From: Phoronis ovalis
Taxonomy: Eukaryota; Phoronida; Phoronidae
Direction of reading: 5' to 3'
DNA: 11,209 nucleotides
Assembly (NCBI GenBank): GCA_028565635.1
Contig: JAOXYB010055390.1
Coordinates: forward strand, 1 to 11,209
In this document: in pieces, positions 1 to 7,793 of the stretch
How the letters are laid out: every line of letters starts with the position of its first letter
Position numbering within the stretch: the stretch's first letter is position 1
Position numbers and translations under genes: made by a program
The notes under the pieces: generated by a model
The model's database searches: none
Seen by the model: only the letters and a program-made list of their open reading frames with translations
Told to the model about the DNA's origin: nothing

Positions 1-147
1 CTTACCCTGTACCAAATACGAAGATGATCTGACGAAAGCTGAAGCCGTTATAGCAACACAAAGAAAAGGGTACATACACCGACGACGACACCGCAGACGG
101 TACGGTTATATGCCCTTTCACTATTACATAGTGATGGGCATAAAAAT
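1..147 (+). repeat. Fragment of the AGGTCA-rich repeat family with its apparent terminus
   Basis: The segment begins with the family phrase TACCCTGTACCAAATA...GAAG..GAT, followed by AAGCCGTTATAGCAA, and ends GATGGGCATAAAAAT. The same end and the same upstream phrase occur at 2266-2364. The middle holds a short GAC-rich run (about 79-96). After 147 the sequence changes to plain AT-rich DNA, so the shared terminus probably marks an element boundary. Confidence 0.6.
109..142 (+). repeat. Inverted repeat (hairpin) at repeat terminus
   Basis: TATGCCC (109-115) and TCACTAT (118-124) are matched by ATAGTGA (128-134) and GGGCATA (136-142). This gives two 7-base-pair stems, a three-base loop and a small internal bulge. 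It sits at the end of the repeat fragment and could be part of a transposon terminus. Confidence 0.75.
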
Positions 148-439
148 GAAGAAAATATTGATTATTTTAAATTTCACTTGAATTTATTTTTTCTACCACT
201 TAAAGAGCTAGCTTTGGTCCCAATTTGAAAAAAACTTGAAATTAAGTTCTAAAGAACACAGAGTTTTGATGTAAAACATATTTGAATGATGTGTGTTTAG
301 TCTGCTTTTATGTCTTCATGCCGTGCTGCTGCTGTTTTTATTTTAAGAATTATTGGGTGATTAATTTGTCTGCAGTTTGTACACATAGGGATTAGTTATC
401 GTTCTTTGTCATTTTGAGATAATAAGAATGAAGAGGTCT
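148..439. other. AT-rich spacer between repeat fragments
   Basis: I see no open frame or recognisable RNA here. It contains two AATAAA words on the minus strand (about 183-188 and 337-342), which could serve as distant poly(A) signals for the minus-strand gene, although they are more than a kilobase past the proposed stop. Confidence 0.4.
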
Positions 440-1460
440 GCTTTTGCAGGCAGATGGTCATCACTGTGAAGTAGTTTTAAAGCGATCTCTCCCTGTATTG
501 AATCGTACACTTTTGAATTGTCCAATGAAAGTTTTGTCTGTGGAGAAGTGGCATAGCGTGATGTACCCTCTCGGGAACAAAATTAAAGTTATCCAGATTA
601 AAATTACATCTGACATGTACTCTGAAGTAAATATGAAGCTCATCGGATGAATACTGAAGCTGTCATTGCCATGTACAACCATGAGAACAGTTAACAGCCA
701 TCTTGGAAGTGATCTAGGTTAAACTTATAATTGTACTTTGACCTGTATTCACTCTGTACCTAATATGAAGTTAATCAGACAAAAAGTGAAGCGAGACAAA
801 GAAAATGTTACCCACAACAAAAAATGTGGAAGATTTGTATTGACCTACTTATCAAGGTCATTTTAAAATGTCATCTAGCCGAATATGCACACCAACCTAT
901 GGCCTTTGTATATCCACCTTTGAATCGTTCAGTTAACGCTTCATCTTTCTCAAACTGGGCACAACGTGACATGTCCTCTTGGGAACATGACCATTAGTCA
1001 GCCGTATTGGAAATGATCAAGGTCAAAATTATAACCAACCTATATTTTGACTGTACTGAAACGCAATCGGCCATATTGCAAGTAATCTAGGTCAAAATTA
1101 TATCCGTCCTGCACTTTGACCTTTACTTGCATGCCCTGTGTCTAATATGAAGCAAATCGAATAAAACTAAAGCTGTTATTGCAACTTAACTTCTCAAGGT
1201 CATTTTGAAATGTCGCCTGGCTTAATACGCCCACAAACCTATAGCCTTCGTGAATCCACCTTCGAATCGTCCAATCATCGCTTCATCTTTCCCAAAATGG
1301 GCGGAGCATGACATGCATTATTGGGAACAAACATGGCCACCAGTTGGCCACGTTGGAAGTAATCAGGCCGGGTCAAAATTATACCTGACCTGTAAGCCAT
1401 TATTTTATAGCGATACAAAGAAAAGGTTATTAATACAAGTCACTAGTATCAGACGTTAGT
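440..1460 (+). repeat. Degenerate tandem array of the roughly 275-base repeat
   Basis: The phrases TCAAGGTCATTTTRAAATGTC (about 852 and 1193), CCACCTTYGAATCGT (about 916 and 1257) and GGAACAAACATGGCCACCAG-like blocks recur in the same order. Spacing is about 345 bases, which equals the 275-base unit seen at 8481-8756 plus a local duplication of about 70 bases (near 1001-1070). Reading frames here are short and follow the repeat on both strands, so I treat them as noncoding. This block lies 3' of the proposed stop codon of the minus-strand gene, and the 3' UTR may run through it. Confidence 0.75.
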
Positions 1461-1621
1461 CATGAAGAAATGGAATACTAATGGATGGATTTATATATAT
1501 TACATATTACATTTATCGTCAATTCTCTTATTGCACCAGAGAAAATGATAAGCTTACATATCATTTTCAAGTTACATTTCGTCACATTTTGTGACTACAG
1601 ATCGAATCTATCAGCAAGATA

Positions 1622-1668
1622 CTATGTTTTACTACAGTTAGCATTTTCTACTACATTAGCAGTTTCTT
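1622..1668 (-). CDS. Exon 10: candidate terminal exon with stop codon
   Basis: After the AAG acceptor at 1670-1669 the frame continues in phase 1 as EETANVVENANCSKT and then TAG (1624-1622). The first residue is completed by the last G of exon 9. The upstream acceptor ATAG (AG at 1680-1679) is the stronger-looking site. Using it with the same phase gives EWSRRNC and a TAA at 1658-1656, while its phase-0 reading NGQEETANVV... runs into the same open frame. The longest open reading and acidic, Asn-rich character favour the downstream AAG or a phase-0 splice form not resolved here. Further exons to the left are possible, but I found none. Confidence 0.5.
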
Positions 1669-1835
1669 CTTGACCATTCTATGAATGATGTATTTGATAT
1701 TACATAAAAAAGTGATCAAGAAAATATTATCTGGAATAAAACAGAACTATATTTAAATTTTGGGTAAAATTTGACATATCTCAATTATGAGGCCAGCACA
1801 AACATTATTACCAAATATTATAAGCATTTTTGTAC

Positions 1836-1886
1836 CTGGGCTTGAATTTTGTAGCTTGTCACCAAAAATACTTGTGTTGGTATTGC
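1836..1886 (-). CDS. Exon 9: 51-base small exon
   Basis: A pyrimidine-rich acceptor TTTTTCTATAG (AG at 1887-1888) and a CCCAG then GTACAA donor (1835-1830) enclose 51 bases, phase 1 to phase 1. The final G of exon 8 plus GC forms Gly, followed by NTNTSIFGDKLQNSSP. The frame agrees with exon 8 without adjustment. The size and the polar, Asn/Ser-rich content fit a small exon near the end of the gene. Because it is a multiple of three with equal phases, it could be skipped. Evidence is limited to the splice sites, the phase match and the lack of stops, so this call is less sure than exons 6 to 8. Confidence 0.6.
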
Positions 1887-2056
1887 CTATAGAAAAACGC
1901 ACAATTTGAATATCAGAATAATGAAATCAAGACTCATTAGATTACTTTAAATATCAAAATATGTTTATTTTCTTTTAGTTATATAATCAAGAATTGCTAT
2001 TTAGCACAAACTTTATCTTGGGTTTTTGCATTTGGTAACTACTGCAATTAAATTAC

Positions 2057-2159
2057 CTGCATTGTCTGCACTTGCACCACCACTATCAAAGAATGACTCA
2101 AAGAATGGCATCTCATGGCCCCTGGTGGTGCTGCTGTTTTGAACTTGTTGCGAACCATC
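2057..2159 (-). CDS. Exon 8: DGSQQVQ...EMPFFESFFDSGG exon
   Basis: The acceptor is ATAATTTTAG (AG at 2160-2161) and the donor is ATGCAG then GTAATT (2056-2051). The exon is 103 bases, phase 0 to phase 1, exactly continuing exon 7. It encodes DGSQQVQNSSTTRGHEMPFF followed by ESFFDSGGASADNA. The four Phe residues within a short acidic patch could form a linear interaction motif, but this is inference. If the donor were not used, translation would run 15 codons into the intron and stop at a TAA. An overlapping plus-strand frame over this block is a shadow of the exon and an adjacent repeat. Confidence 0.78.
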
Positions 2160-2588
2160 CTAAAATTATATATTAAATTATTCTGCTCCATGTGTATAAT
2201 GCAAAATGCGAGTATTTCACACCTGCATGTAAAAACTCTTTTATATGAAGCTGTTCTTTTAAAAACTGCTAAAGCTGTTATTGCAAGCAAAGGCAAAGCC
2301 TTCTGCATGACAACAACAGTGACAATGACAACGACATCATTCATGGTCAGATGGGCATAAAAATATGTTGTATACGAGTCATCTTTTCCTTGACATCAAC
2401 TTAGCAGTGTACGTAGCAGTGTCAAGCATTCATGACTAAAAAAACATACAGTCAACTGACATTGAACTGATTCCAGCCAGGAACACTTGCTGAAGATGAT
2501 GAGGTTGATGTTTACAACTTATAAATAAATGTGCTAATTAATAGCTAACCACAAAAAAATTATTTAATTTCAGTTTATAATTACTTAC
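2160..2588 (-). other. Intron 7 (429 bases) with a repeat fragment
   Basis: This lies between exons 7 and 8. Most of the right half is unremarkable AT-rich sequence. The left part carries the repeat fragment at 2225-2364. Confidence 0.65.
2225..2364 (+). repeat. Second terminal fragment of the AGGTCA-rich repeat family
   Basis: AAAGCTGTTATTGCAA followed by a CA/GACA-rich stretch ends in GATGGGCATAAAAAT (2350-2364). The last 15 bases are identical to 133-147. The hairpin present at 109-142 is only half preserved here, with the GGGCATA arm remaining. Confidence 0.6.
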
Positions 2589-2725
2589 TTCTTCAAACAT
2601 CATTCTGCTTTGGAATTGGGGTCCGTCTGGGGATTTTTCAGTAAACTTTTTCCGCATCTCTGCCAAATGCTTTTCTAAATCAAATGGACTTGCAGGCGAT
2701 TCTGGTGGAGTTTGGTATAAGGAAT
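2589..2725 (-). CDS. Exon 7: conserved-looking SPFDLEKHLAEMRKKF exon
   Basis: The acceptor is CTTTTTATTAG (AG at 2726-2727) and the donor is GTAAGTAA at 2588-2581, giving 137 bases from phase 1 to phase 0. Only this frame is open, since the other two reach TAG or TGA. The product runs SLYQTPPESPASPFDLEKHL, then AEMRKKFTEKSPDG, then PQFQSRMMFEE. After a proline-rich leader it switches to a charged, probably helical segment (DLEKHLAEMRKKF, about 13 residues). This looks less repetitive than the rest of the tail and is the best handle for a homology search. I do not recognise the family. The intron before it is the longest in the window (2,643 bases) and carries several repeats. Confidence 0.82.
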
Positions 2726-3112
2726 CTAATAAAAAGGTTACAATTAGAGTATAAGCATACAGCACCAAAAAGCAGAGGACATGGCAAAACTTGCTTTTAA
2801 ATTTGTTTCAATCTGTAGCATTATTAAAAAGTTACTTGACTTAAAAACTAATATAATTATGGTGCCACGAATTACAATTTCATTTTCATTTTAGTTTATA
2901 ATTTAGTTTTAAAAGTATCAAAATTTCATGAAAACGTGACGGTATTCAAAACTAATAAAGAGATAATTGTGTGAAGCTTTAAAGATAATACATAGTGTGT
3001 AGGCATTTGAATTCTACTTGTATGTAATAACTTCATTTTACAATTAAAAATAGCATTATAAACTAACTAAGATCTTTTTGTGGTCAAAAGTTATGCCAAT
3101 TAATATTAGGGT

Positions 3113-3420
3113 GTTGAGATATACTGTGGTGTGCATATATTTCAATCAATGTTTTAGTGATGAAAATGCTCGGGGACACATGGGTCAAATGGTTGGTCTA
3201 CTTGCGCAAACAAAAAATCGCTTGAAAAGGGTCATTTTTTTCCCAACCAAGCATGTAACGCGTAATGCGCGTTCCGCATTAAGGGTATAACATTTTTGTT
3301 AAATATTGGTAAATAGGGTGTTGTTTTCAGCATGAGTTACAGACGCATAAAAAGGGTACCAGATGCATAAAAAGGGTATATATTTGTCAGCCATCAGATG
3401 AAAATCTGCCCGTCATAAAT
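3113..3420 (+). repeat. Interspersed element with 'aaaagggta' words
   Basis: A stretch with CGGGGACACATGGGTCAAATGG, then AAAAGGGTCATTTTTT, a CpG-containing GTAACGCGTAATGCGCG block, and several AAAAAGGGTA words. Its first 50 bases match 5543-5600. It looks like a decayed mobile element common in marine invertebrate genomes (from memory, unverified). The overlapping plus-strand frame of 70 codons shows no protein similarity I know. Confidence 0.5.
3341..3378 (+). repeat. Two direct copies of an 18-base word
   Basis: AGACGCATAAAAAGGGTA at 3341-3358 is followed by AGATGCATAAAAAGGGTA at 3361-3378, a 20-base period with one substitution. It sits inside the element at 3113-3420. Confidence 0.85.
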
Positions 3421-4379
3421 TGTTACTTAGGAATTGGTCAGAAATTACCACAGGGGATGCAAAACAAGGAGAGATTGTTTATAAAAGTTAATAGCCGTAT
3501 ACTCAAATCCATTATATCATATGCAATCAACTTCATTCTTTGTAGGATATGCTAGCTTCATACATTCTACATAATAATGTTATTTATGAGACACGTCAAA
3601 ATTTATTTTTGGGCAACCAGGGCCAGGTAATATGAGAGGTGACATTATTATTTTTCGATGCATACCAAGGGGATGTATTTTTATTTTGGCCTTATATAGC
3701 CATGAACTGAATTCTCCTGAACAGTCATTATTCTAAAGAGTAAATTAACATAGAATAATTTAGACTTCAAATATTATTATTAACTATCAATTGGAATGTT
3801 TATCCTATTTAATAAATAAATATGAACATTTTAATCTAGGTGCATGAATATAAGGTAAAAGATCTAGTTGTGTTTTAACAGGTTTATAATGACTTGAGAA
3901 AGAGGCCTGCAAGTTTATACATATTGGTGTTTTCTTTAATTTTCTGAACAATTTTAGTGAACATTCTCTCTTTCAAACCAGATCTTAAAATGTCTGTAAA
4001 AATACACTAAAAGCTATAAATTTTATTTTAAATTACATAATTTTCCCACGGGGAGTTCCCTCAGATCCACTTCAATAATATATACCACCAGGCATTTATT
4101 AACTAAAATAACTGATGTGAGGACTACATTAGAAGTACTTGTATAATATATAATTATGTACATCCCCTGAATACAACTAGGCAGATGATAAAAAGTGACA
4201 GTCATTGCACAAAGCCTGAGAATGTTTGTTGTTTAAGTATAATTATAAGAATTTTGGGTTCAGTACAGATTCCATCTAATTAACGAGTTGCTTAAATCTG
4301 AAAAATCTATTGTAGACTTTTTTTTTAAAGTTTTAAATTTAGGTTATAGAGTACTTATTTTATACACTGGGTAGTGATC

Positions 4380-4480
4380 AGGTCTCTTAATTCTTGGTAT
4401 ATAGTGATCCTTGATAATGATTCGAATTCATATTTGACAAGTTTCACCGCAGTGGCTTCATCAGGTCAATAAGGTAAGCC
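4380..4480 (-). mobile_element. Possible Penelope-like element fragment
   Basis: On the minus strand the words CTGATGA (4464-4458) and GAAAC (4445-4441) are separated by 12 bases. They are followed by sequence ending in GGATCACTATATACC. Penelope-like retroelements carry hammerhead-type motifs with this spacing of conserved words. There is no reverse transcriptase reading frame nearby, so at best this is a short relic. A chance match is possible. Confidence 0.3.
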
Positions 4481-4599
4481 TGTTTTTGGCTAGTTTGGAA
4501 TCAATTTCTCAGCAAGGTCTCTAAAATCTCAAATACGTAACCTGAACAGTACAGTGAAATTTACAATCTGTATATAAAAGAAGCTTGAAAGTATAAAAA

Positions 4600-4735
4600 G
4601 TGACACAATGTGTCATTGCAAAAAAGAGTCAAAGACATCACATTGCAGGAAATCACATAAAATATTCAAAAATTTTATGGGGAGGGATGCTCCCGGATCC
4701 CCCTAGCTGAGACTCAGTTTGTAGATCTGTATATG
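4600..4735 (+). repeat. Repeat patch with GGGAGGGATGCTCCCGGATC
   Basis: A short G/C-rich palindromic stretch (about 4680-4706) follows ATTCAAAAATTTTATGG within otherwise AT-rich intron. Sequences of this style occur as ends of mobile elements in several invertebrate genomes (from memory). No internal reading frame is visible. Confidence 0.4.
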
Positions 4736-4740
4736 TTCAT

Positions 4741-5003
4741 GATTCATGCAAATTTTCAACTATGTAGATGGAATTTTTTTTTTAATTATATCATTCTCCC
4801 AAAATGGTAACTTATTTTAAAATAATGAAAATTATTTTCGGCAACCTTTGTCATTTGGATTTAGAAACTTTAAAATATACCCATTTTAAAAATGTATACT
4901 TTTACATGTATTGACTGTCTATCTCTTTATTTTGAATAAAATTAATATGAAAATCAAAGGTTTAAACAAATATCAGTGTCACAATGTATCTCAAAGTCCT
5001 TAA
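4741..5003 (+). repeat. Diverged repeat, copy A
   Basis: This shares ordered words with 5975-6197: a long T run, CAAAATGGTAACT, ACCTTTGTCATTTGGATTTA, AAACTTTAAA, CTAAAAATG-like text with TACTTTTA, then CACAATG and AGTCCTTAA at the end. Divergence is high, so the boundaries are approximate. Confidence 0.45.
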
Positions 5004-5368
5004 TTTAAAACATATTTTCATAAACTGGCAACTCAAATATAGTTCATTTTAGATGCCTGTGGTCATCCAAATGTTACATCTTGAAGGCTGTTTGAAAGTT
5101 TGCTCCATCATATGGCATGACGCATTCTGCATTTATTCAACATTAGAAATCAGCTGACAACAGTAATGGGCTATTCACATGTGTTTGATCGTCTCACCGA
5201 TCACAAACGGAAACCTTCCCCGAAACTTACTGCACATTTTTTAATTGAATGGACACTTTGACATTGCGACTGTTCATTTTCACAAAACTTGGAATTATGG
5301 AAATGCTTGGGTTTGTGACCACTTAGCACATGCAAATAATGTATTAATTCACCATTACAAGTACTTAC

Positions 5369-5500
5369 AAGGTGTCATAGTCTGTGGCGTCATTGGAGAT
5401 GAGAGCTGAGCTGGCGGCGATGTATACATGAAAGACGATGATGCTGATGATAACAGTTTACACGGTGTTTGTACATTGCTGTTGTTACAATTAACAGCTT
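5369..5500 (-). CDS. Exon 6: Ser/Thr/Pro-rich exon ending SPMTPQTMTP
   Basis: The acceptor is ATCTTTACAG (AG at 5501-5502) and there is a very good donor, GTAAGTAC, at 5368-5361. The exon is 132 bases, phase 1 to phase 1. In the chosen frame it encodes AVNCNNSNVQTPCKLLSSAS, then SSFMYTSPPAQLSSPMTPQT and MTP. The repeated SP and TP sites could be targets of proline-directed kinases (inference from the motif alone). The frame is fixed by the next exon: the terminal T plus AT from exon 7 makes Tyr, giving MTP-Y-SLYQTPPESP, where the low-complexity style continues smoothly. The phase-0 reading of this exon ends at a TGA about 20 bases before the donor, and the third frame stops at once. The local base composition is richer in G/C than the flanking introns. 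Confidence 0.78.
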
Positions 5501-5542
5501 CTGTAAAGATGATTTTGTGTTAAATTTTTGCTATTAAAGTTT

Positions 5543-5600
5543 CAAGATACATTGAGGTACATATATTTCAACCAATGTTTCAGTAGTTAATATGAGCAGA
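5543..5600 (+). repeat. Partial second copy of the 3113 element
   Basis: GAGGTACATATATTTCAACC followed by AATGTTTCAGTAGTTAATATG matches 3125-3167 with scattered substitutions. The similarity fades after an AAAGACATG word. Confidence 0.5.
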
Positions 5601-5974
5601 AAGACATGTAAAAGTCTATATTCTTAAAAAGGTAATATTCTAAATTTTACAAATCATGAGGTAATATTAGCCTATATGACACAATAAGAAGCATTTTTTT
5701 TGGGAAACTGTGATTTAAAAAATATCAGCGAAAATCCCCGCCTTCCACTTACAAACTTAAAACTTTTACACAAATGTGCTTTATACGTACACCTACAAAG
5801 CAATTTTCCAGAGTTATAAAGTTTTGCTTTGTTTAAAAATGATTATGAATTTTTAATATTTAAAGGGTCAGATCAAAATCAGCAAAACTGATAGGAATTT
5901 TGAAAATTCATAACTTTTAAACAATTAATATTTTAAAATTCTAAAATTCTATATTTATATTGTACTTAGAGACT

Positions 5975-6197
5975 TACCTTTTTTTTTAAAGAATTAAAAT
6001 CTACAAAAATTATTTTTTTCAAAAATGGCAACTGATCAGATCGTGGATACTATTTTTAACCTTTTGTACTTTGAATTTAAACTTTAAAGAATAATTATAT
6101 CTTTCTAAAAATGCTTACTTTTATATGCTTATCCCTTCAGTTTGATTACAAAAGAGAAGAAAGTTTCAGTCAAATAATAATCACAATGAGTCCTTAA
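5975..6197 (+). repeat. Diverged repeat, copy B
   Basis: This is the counterpart of 4741-5003 in the same orientation. It has a poly-T run, CAAAAATGGCAACT, CCTTTTGTACTTTGAATTTA, AACTTTAAAG, TAAAAATG, CTTACTTTTATATG, CACAATG and AGTCCTTAAG. The pair lies about 1.2 kb apart on either side of exon 6. Confidence 0.45.
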
Positions 6198-6723
6198 GAT
6201 GGTGTATGGGTGGTTGTAAGAAATGGTTACCCGAGACACATCAATCGTTTCAAGCATTATCCACCAGTATTGTAAATATTATTTGGTATGGTTATAATGT
6301 CGAATAGTTAAAGCGCTACATAATCATGACTTCAAATTTTTATAAAATTAGCACTTTGAAAGTGTGATGAGAAGCAAATTTTAACTTGTGTCTGCATGAG
6401 GATGTTTAGTTCAGCAATCCCACATGCCATAATCTAGAGGCGATGGGTTTTGGGATAATTAAATTGTCACTTTAAACAGTCATATAGGGCTGTGCTGGTA
6501 AGGGTCGCCACTGTGGCCGTAGCATAAATAATGCTAAATTTAAATATGACATAATTTTGAAAAAATAAATAAGATCGGACCCATGTTAAATTGTCCTTAA
6601 CCAAATTATATCAGGCCCTTAATTTCTACTAACCCTGTTTCATGATGTTTTATTTTAATAAAAGTGGGCTTAAAAGACAGGTAAAAATGCATGCAACAGC
6701 ACTACCTACAATGTATATGCCAC

Positions 6724-6918
6724 CTTAAGGAATTCTGCTAAAGTTACGGAATGTCCCTTGCCTTGCTCAACTTCCATTGGCTGATGGCTTTCAGCTGAGG
6801 GCTGATTTGGTTGTGGCATTTTAGTACACTTTGTCACACCTTGATGATTGAGTATACTAACAACCTGTTCATTATTTGACAGAAACTGTGCAGCTGGTCT
6901 TGGTGGCATGCTTGTGTT
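6724..6918 (-). CDS. Exon 5: 65-codon exon starting NTSMPPR, donor uncertain
   Basis: The acceptor is TTTTTACAG (AG at 6919-6920). The phase-0 frame is the only one compatible with exons 1 to 4. It reads NTSMPPRPAAQFLSNNEQVV, then a Pro/Gln/Ser-rich part with SHQPMEVEQGKGHSV, to AEFLK, followed by a weak donor, AAG then GTGGCA (6723-6718). The QPM[DE]..KG.S[IV] core matches exon 2, which supports coding across most of the block. The chosen end leaves phase 0, but exon 6 needs phase 1. An alternative donor inside the exon, CAAG then GTGTGA (exon 6840-6918, 79 bases), would give phase 1 and join cleanly, at the cost of 38 coding-like codons. A third option, TCC then GTAACT, is again phase 0. 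A small unrecognised exon of 3n+1 bases between exons 5 and 6 would also solve it. Confidence 0.7.
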
Positions 6919-7276
6919 CTGTAAAAACATGTGAAAAGGATGTTATACAAGTTACGTACTTTTAAAGTTAGTCTGGATACTACTTAATTTCTCTGCAATT
7001 TCTTTAATCGGTATATATACACTTAATTATAGAATTTTCTAAATGCCAAGAGATGTATGGAAGCATGCAGTTTCATGGGTGTTCATATATAGGGCAATGA
7101 TCATTACCGTCCCGATTTTTAGTAATCTCAGTAATTTACAAGGGGCGCTTCCCAATTCATGTAAATTATCTCATGCAGGAAGTAATTAAATGCCTGCATA
7201 TAGATTTAAGTGTGATGGCATATTTTTCCTGGATAGCACATTATGTTGTCTATGGCACAGGTACTACCATACATAC
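6919..7276 (-). other. Intron 4 (358 bases)
   Basis: Ordinary AT-rich intron between exons 4 and 5. I see no further structure in it. Confidence 0.65.
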
Positions 7277-7384
7277 CGCTGCTAAAGGCACATGTGGCAG
7301 TGTCAACAGCATTGGTTGTAATGAAGCTGATGATTGAGATGTTGGTGGCTGCTGAGAAGAGGTGACATTTGGCAGGCTGGCTCT
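7277..7384 (-). CDS. Exon 4: Ser/Gln/Pro-rich 36-codon exon
   Basis: The acceptor is TTATAG (AG at 7385-7386) and the donor is GTATGT at 7276-7271, giving 108 bases from phase 0 to phase 0. It begins RASLPNVTSSQQPPTSQSSA and ends with a hydrophobic run LLTLPHVPLAA. The start resembles the S-[ML]-P start of exons 2 and 5, while the end resembles the L-x-x-P...A-A end of exons 1 and 3. It could therefore be a fusion or shortened version of the two exon types. A second open frame exists but stops in exon 5. AG occurs again two bases after the chosen acceptor, so acceptor slippage is possible, but it would shift the frame. Confidence 0.75.
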
Positions 7385-7703
7385 CTATAAACAAGTGTTA
7401 ATTACTAGAGAATTGTGACAATTTACAACTTTTTATCATTATCTATCATTTTCTACTATCAACAATTGAATGTTTTTATTGATGTACAAGTTTATCACAC
7501 AATGGCAGGTATAGATTAATAGCACTGATTTTAGTGTTGGCAGCTGGAAGAACACTCTACAAACATCCTGTGCATGTTGTACAAGATATTGCACATTGCT
7601 TGCTCATACTTAGGGCAACTGACTACAAATCGGTAATGCAAAAATGTTGATTTCTATAAGGCTGTATCCTGTCTATAAGCACTAAAAAGTTACATTTTCT
7701 TAC
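7385..7703 (-). other. Intron 3 (319 bases)
   Basis: Short intron between exons 3 and 4. It carries no recognisable repeat or RNA. Confidence 0.65.
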
Positions 7704-7793
7704 CATTGCCTGAGATAACTGTGGGGGCTGCAGGAAGTTGACATGCTGCTGCATGGATGTCTGGGGGAAAGATACGGGCACTTTCATGAAACC
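7704..7793 (-). CDS. Exon 3: 30-codon phase-0 exon, paralogous to exon 1
   Basis: The acceptor is CTTCCAG (AG at 7794-7795) and the donor is GTAAGA at 7703-7698. At exactly 90 bases it has the same length and phase as exon 1. It encodes GFMKVPVSFPQ, then SMQQHVNFLQPPQLSQAM, a Gln/Pro/Met-rich stretch with hydrophobic spacing. Aligning it with exon 1 gives identities at V5, QQH 15-17, L21, PPQ 23-25 and A29. A second frame is also open here, but continuing it leads to a stop in exon 5, so the phase-0 frame is chosen. No catalytic or folded-domain signature is visible. The introns on the two sides differ strongly: 1,252 bases upstream and only 319 downstream. Confidence 0.8.

Larger units (their letters stand above)
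2726..5368 (-). other. Intron 6 (2.6 kb), longest in the window
   Basis: I see no exon with matching phase inside. It is a patchwork of AT-rich sequence and repeats described separately (3113-3420, about 4380-4480, 4600-4735, 4741-5003). The stretch 3430-4370 shows nothing I can name beyond AT-rich DNA. Confidence 0.6.
5501..6723 (-). other. Intron 5 (about 1.2 kb)
   Basis: This lies between exons 5 and 6. It is AT-rich, contains the second copies of two repeats, and offers several donor-like words (for example GTAAGT at 5977-5972) whose flanking blocks hit stops or have the wrong phase. A small exon that would repair the phase between exons 5 and 6 may be hidden here, but I could not identify one. 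Confidence 0.55.

Noticed and set aside
444-1673. Several plus-strand open frames of 60-70 codons left of the gene
   Set aside because: Those up to about 1460 follow the repeat units and have no protein-like composition. The one at 1485-1673 is AT-rich and overlaps the candidate exon 10 on the other strand.
3078-3290. 70-codon plus-strand frame
   Set aside because: It overlaps the interspersed element at 3113-3420 and has no similarity to a transposase or reverse transcriptase that I can see.
5752-5785. Block before a GTAAGTGG donor in intron 5
   Set aside because: With the available TTTGTAG acceptor the phase-0 frame stops after three codons, and the other frames need an incoming phase that exon 5 does not supply.
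5978-6000. 23-base microexon with a perfect AAG|GTAAGT donor
   Set aside because: The only open phase runs from 1 to 0, which is the reverse of what is needed between exons 5 and 6. The block is mostly a poly-A run.
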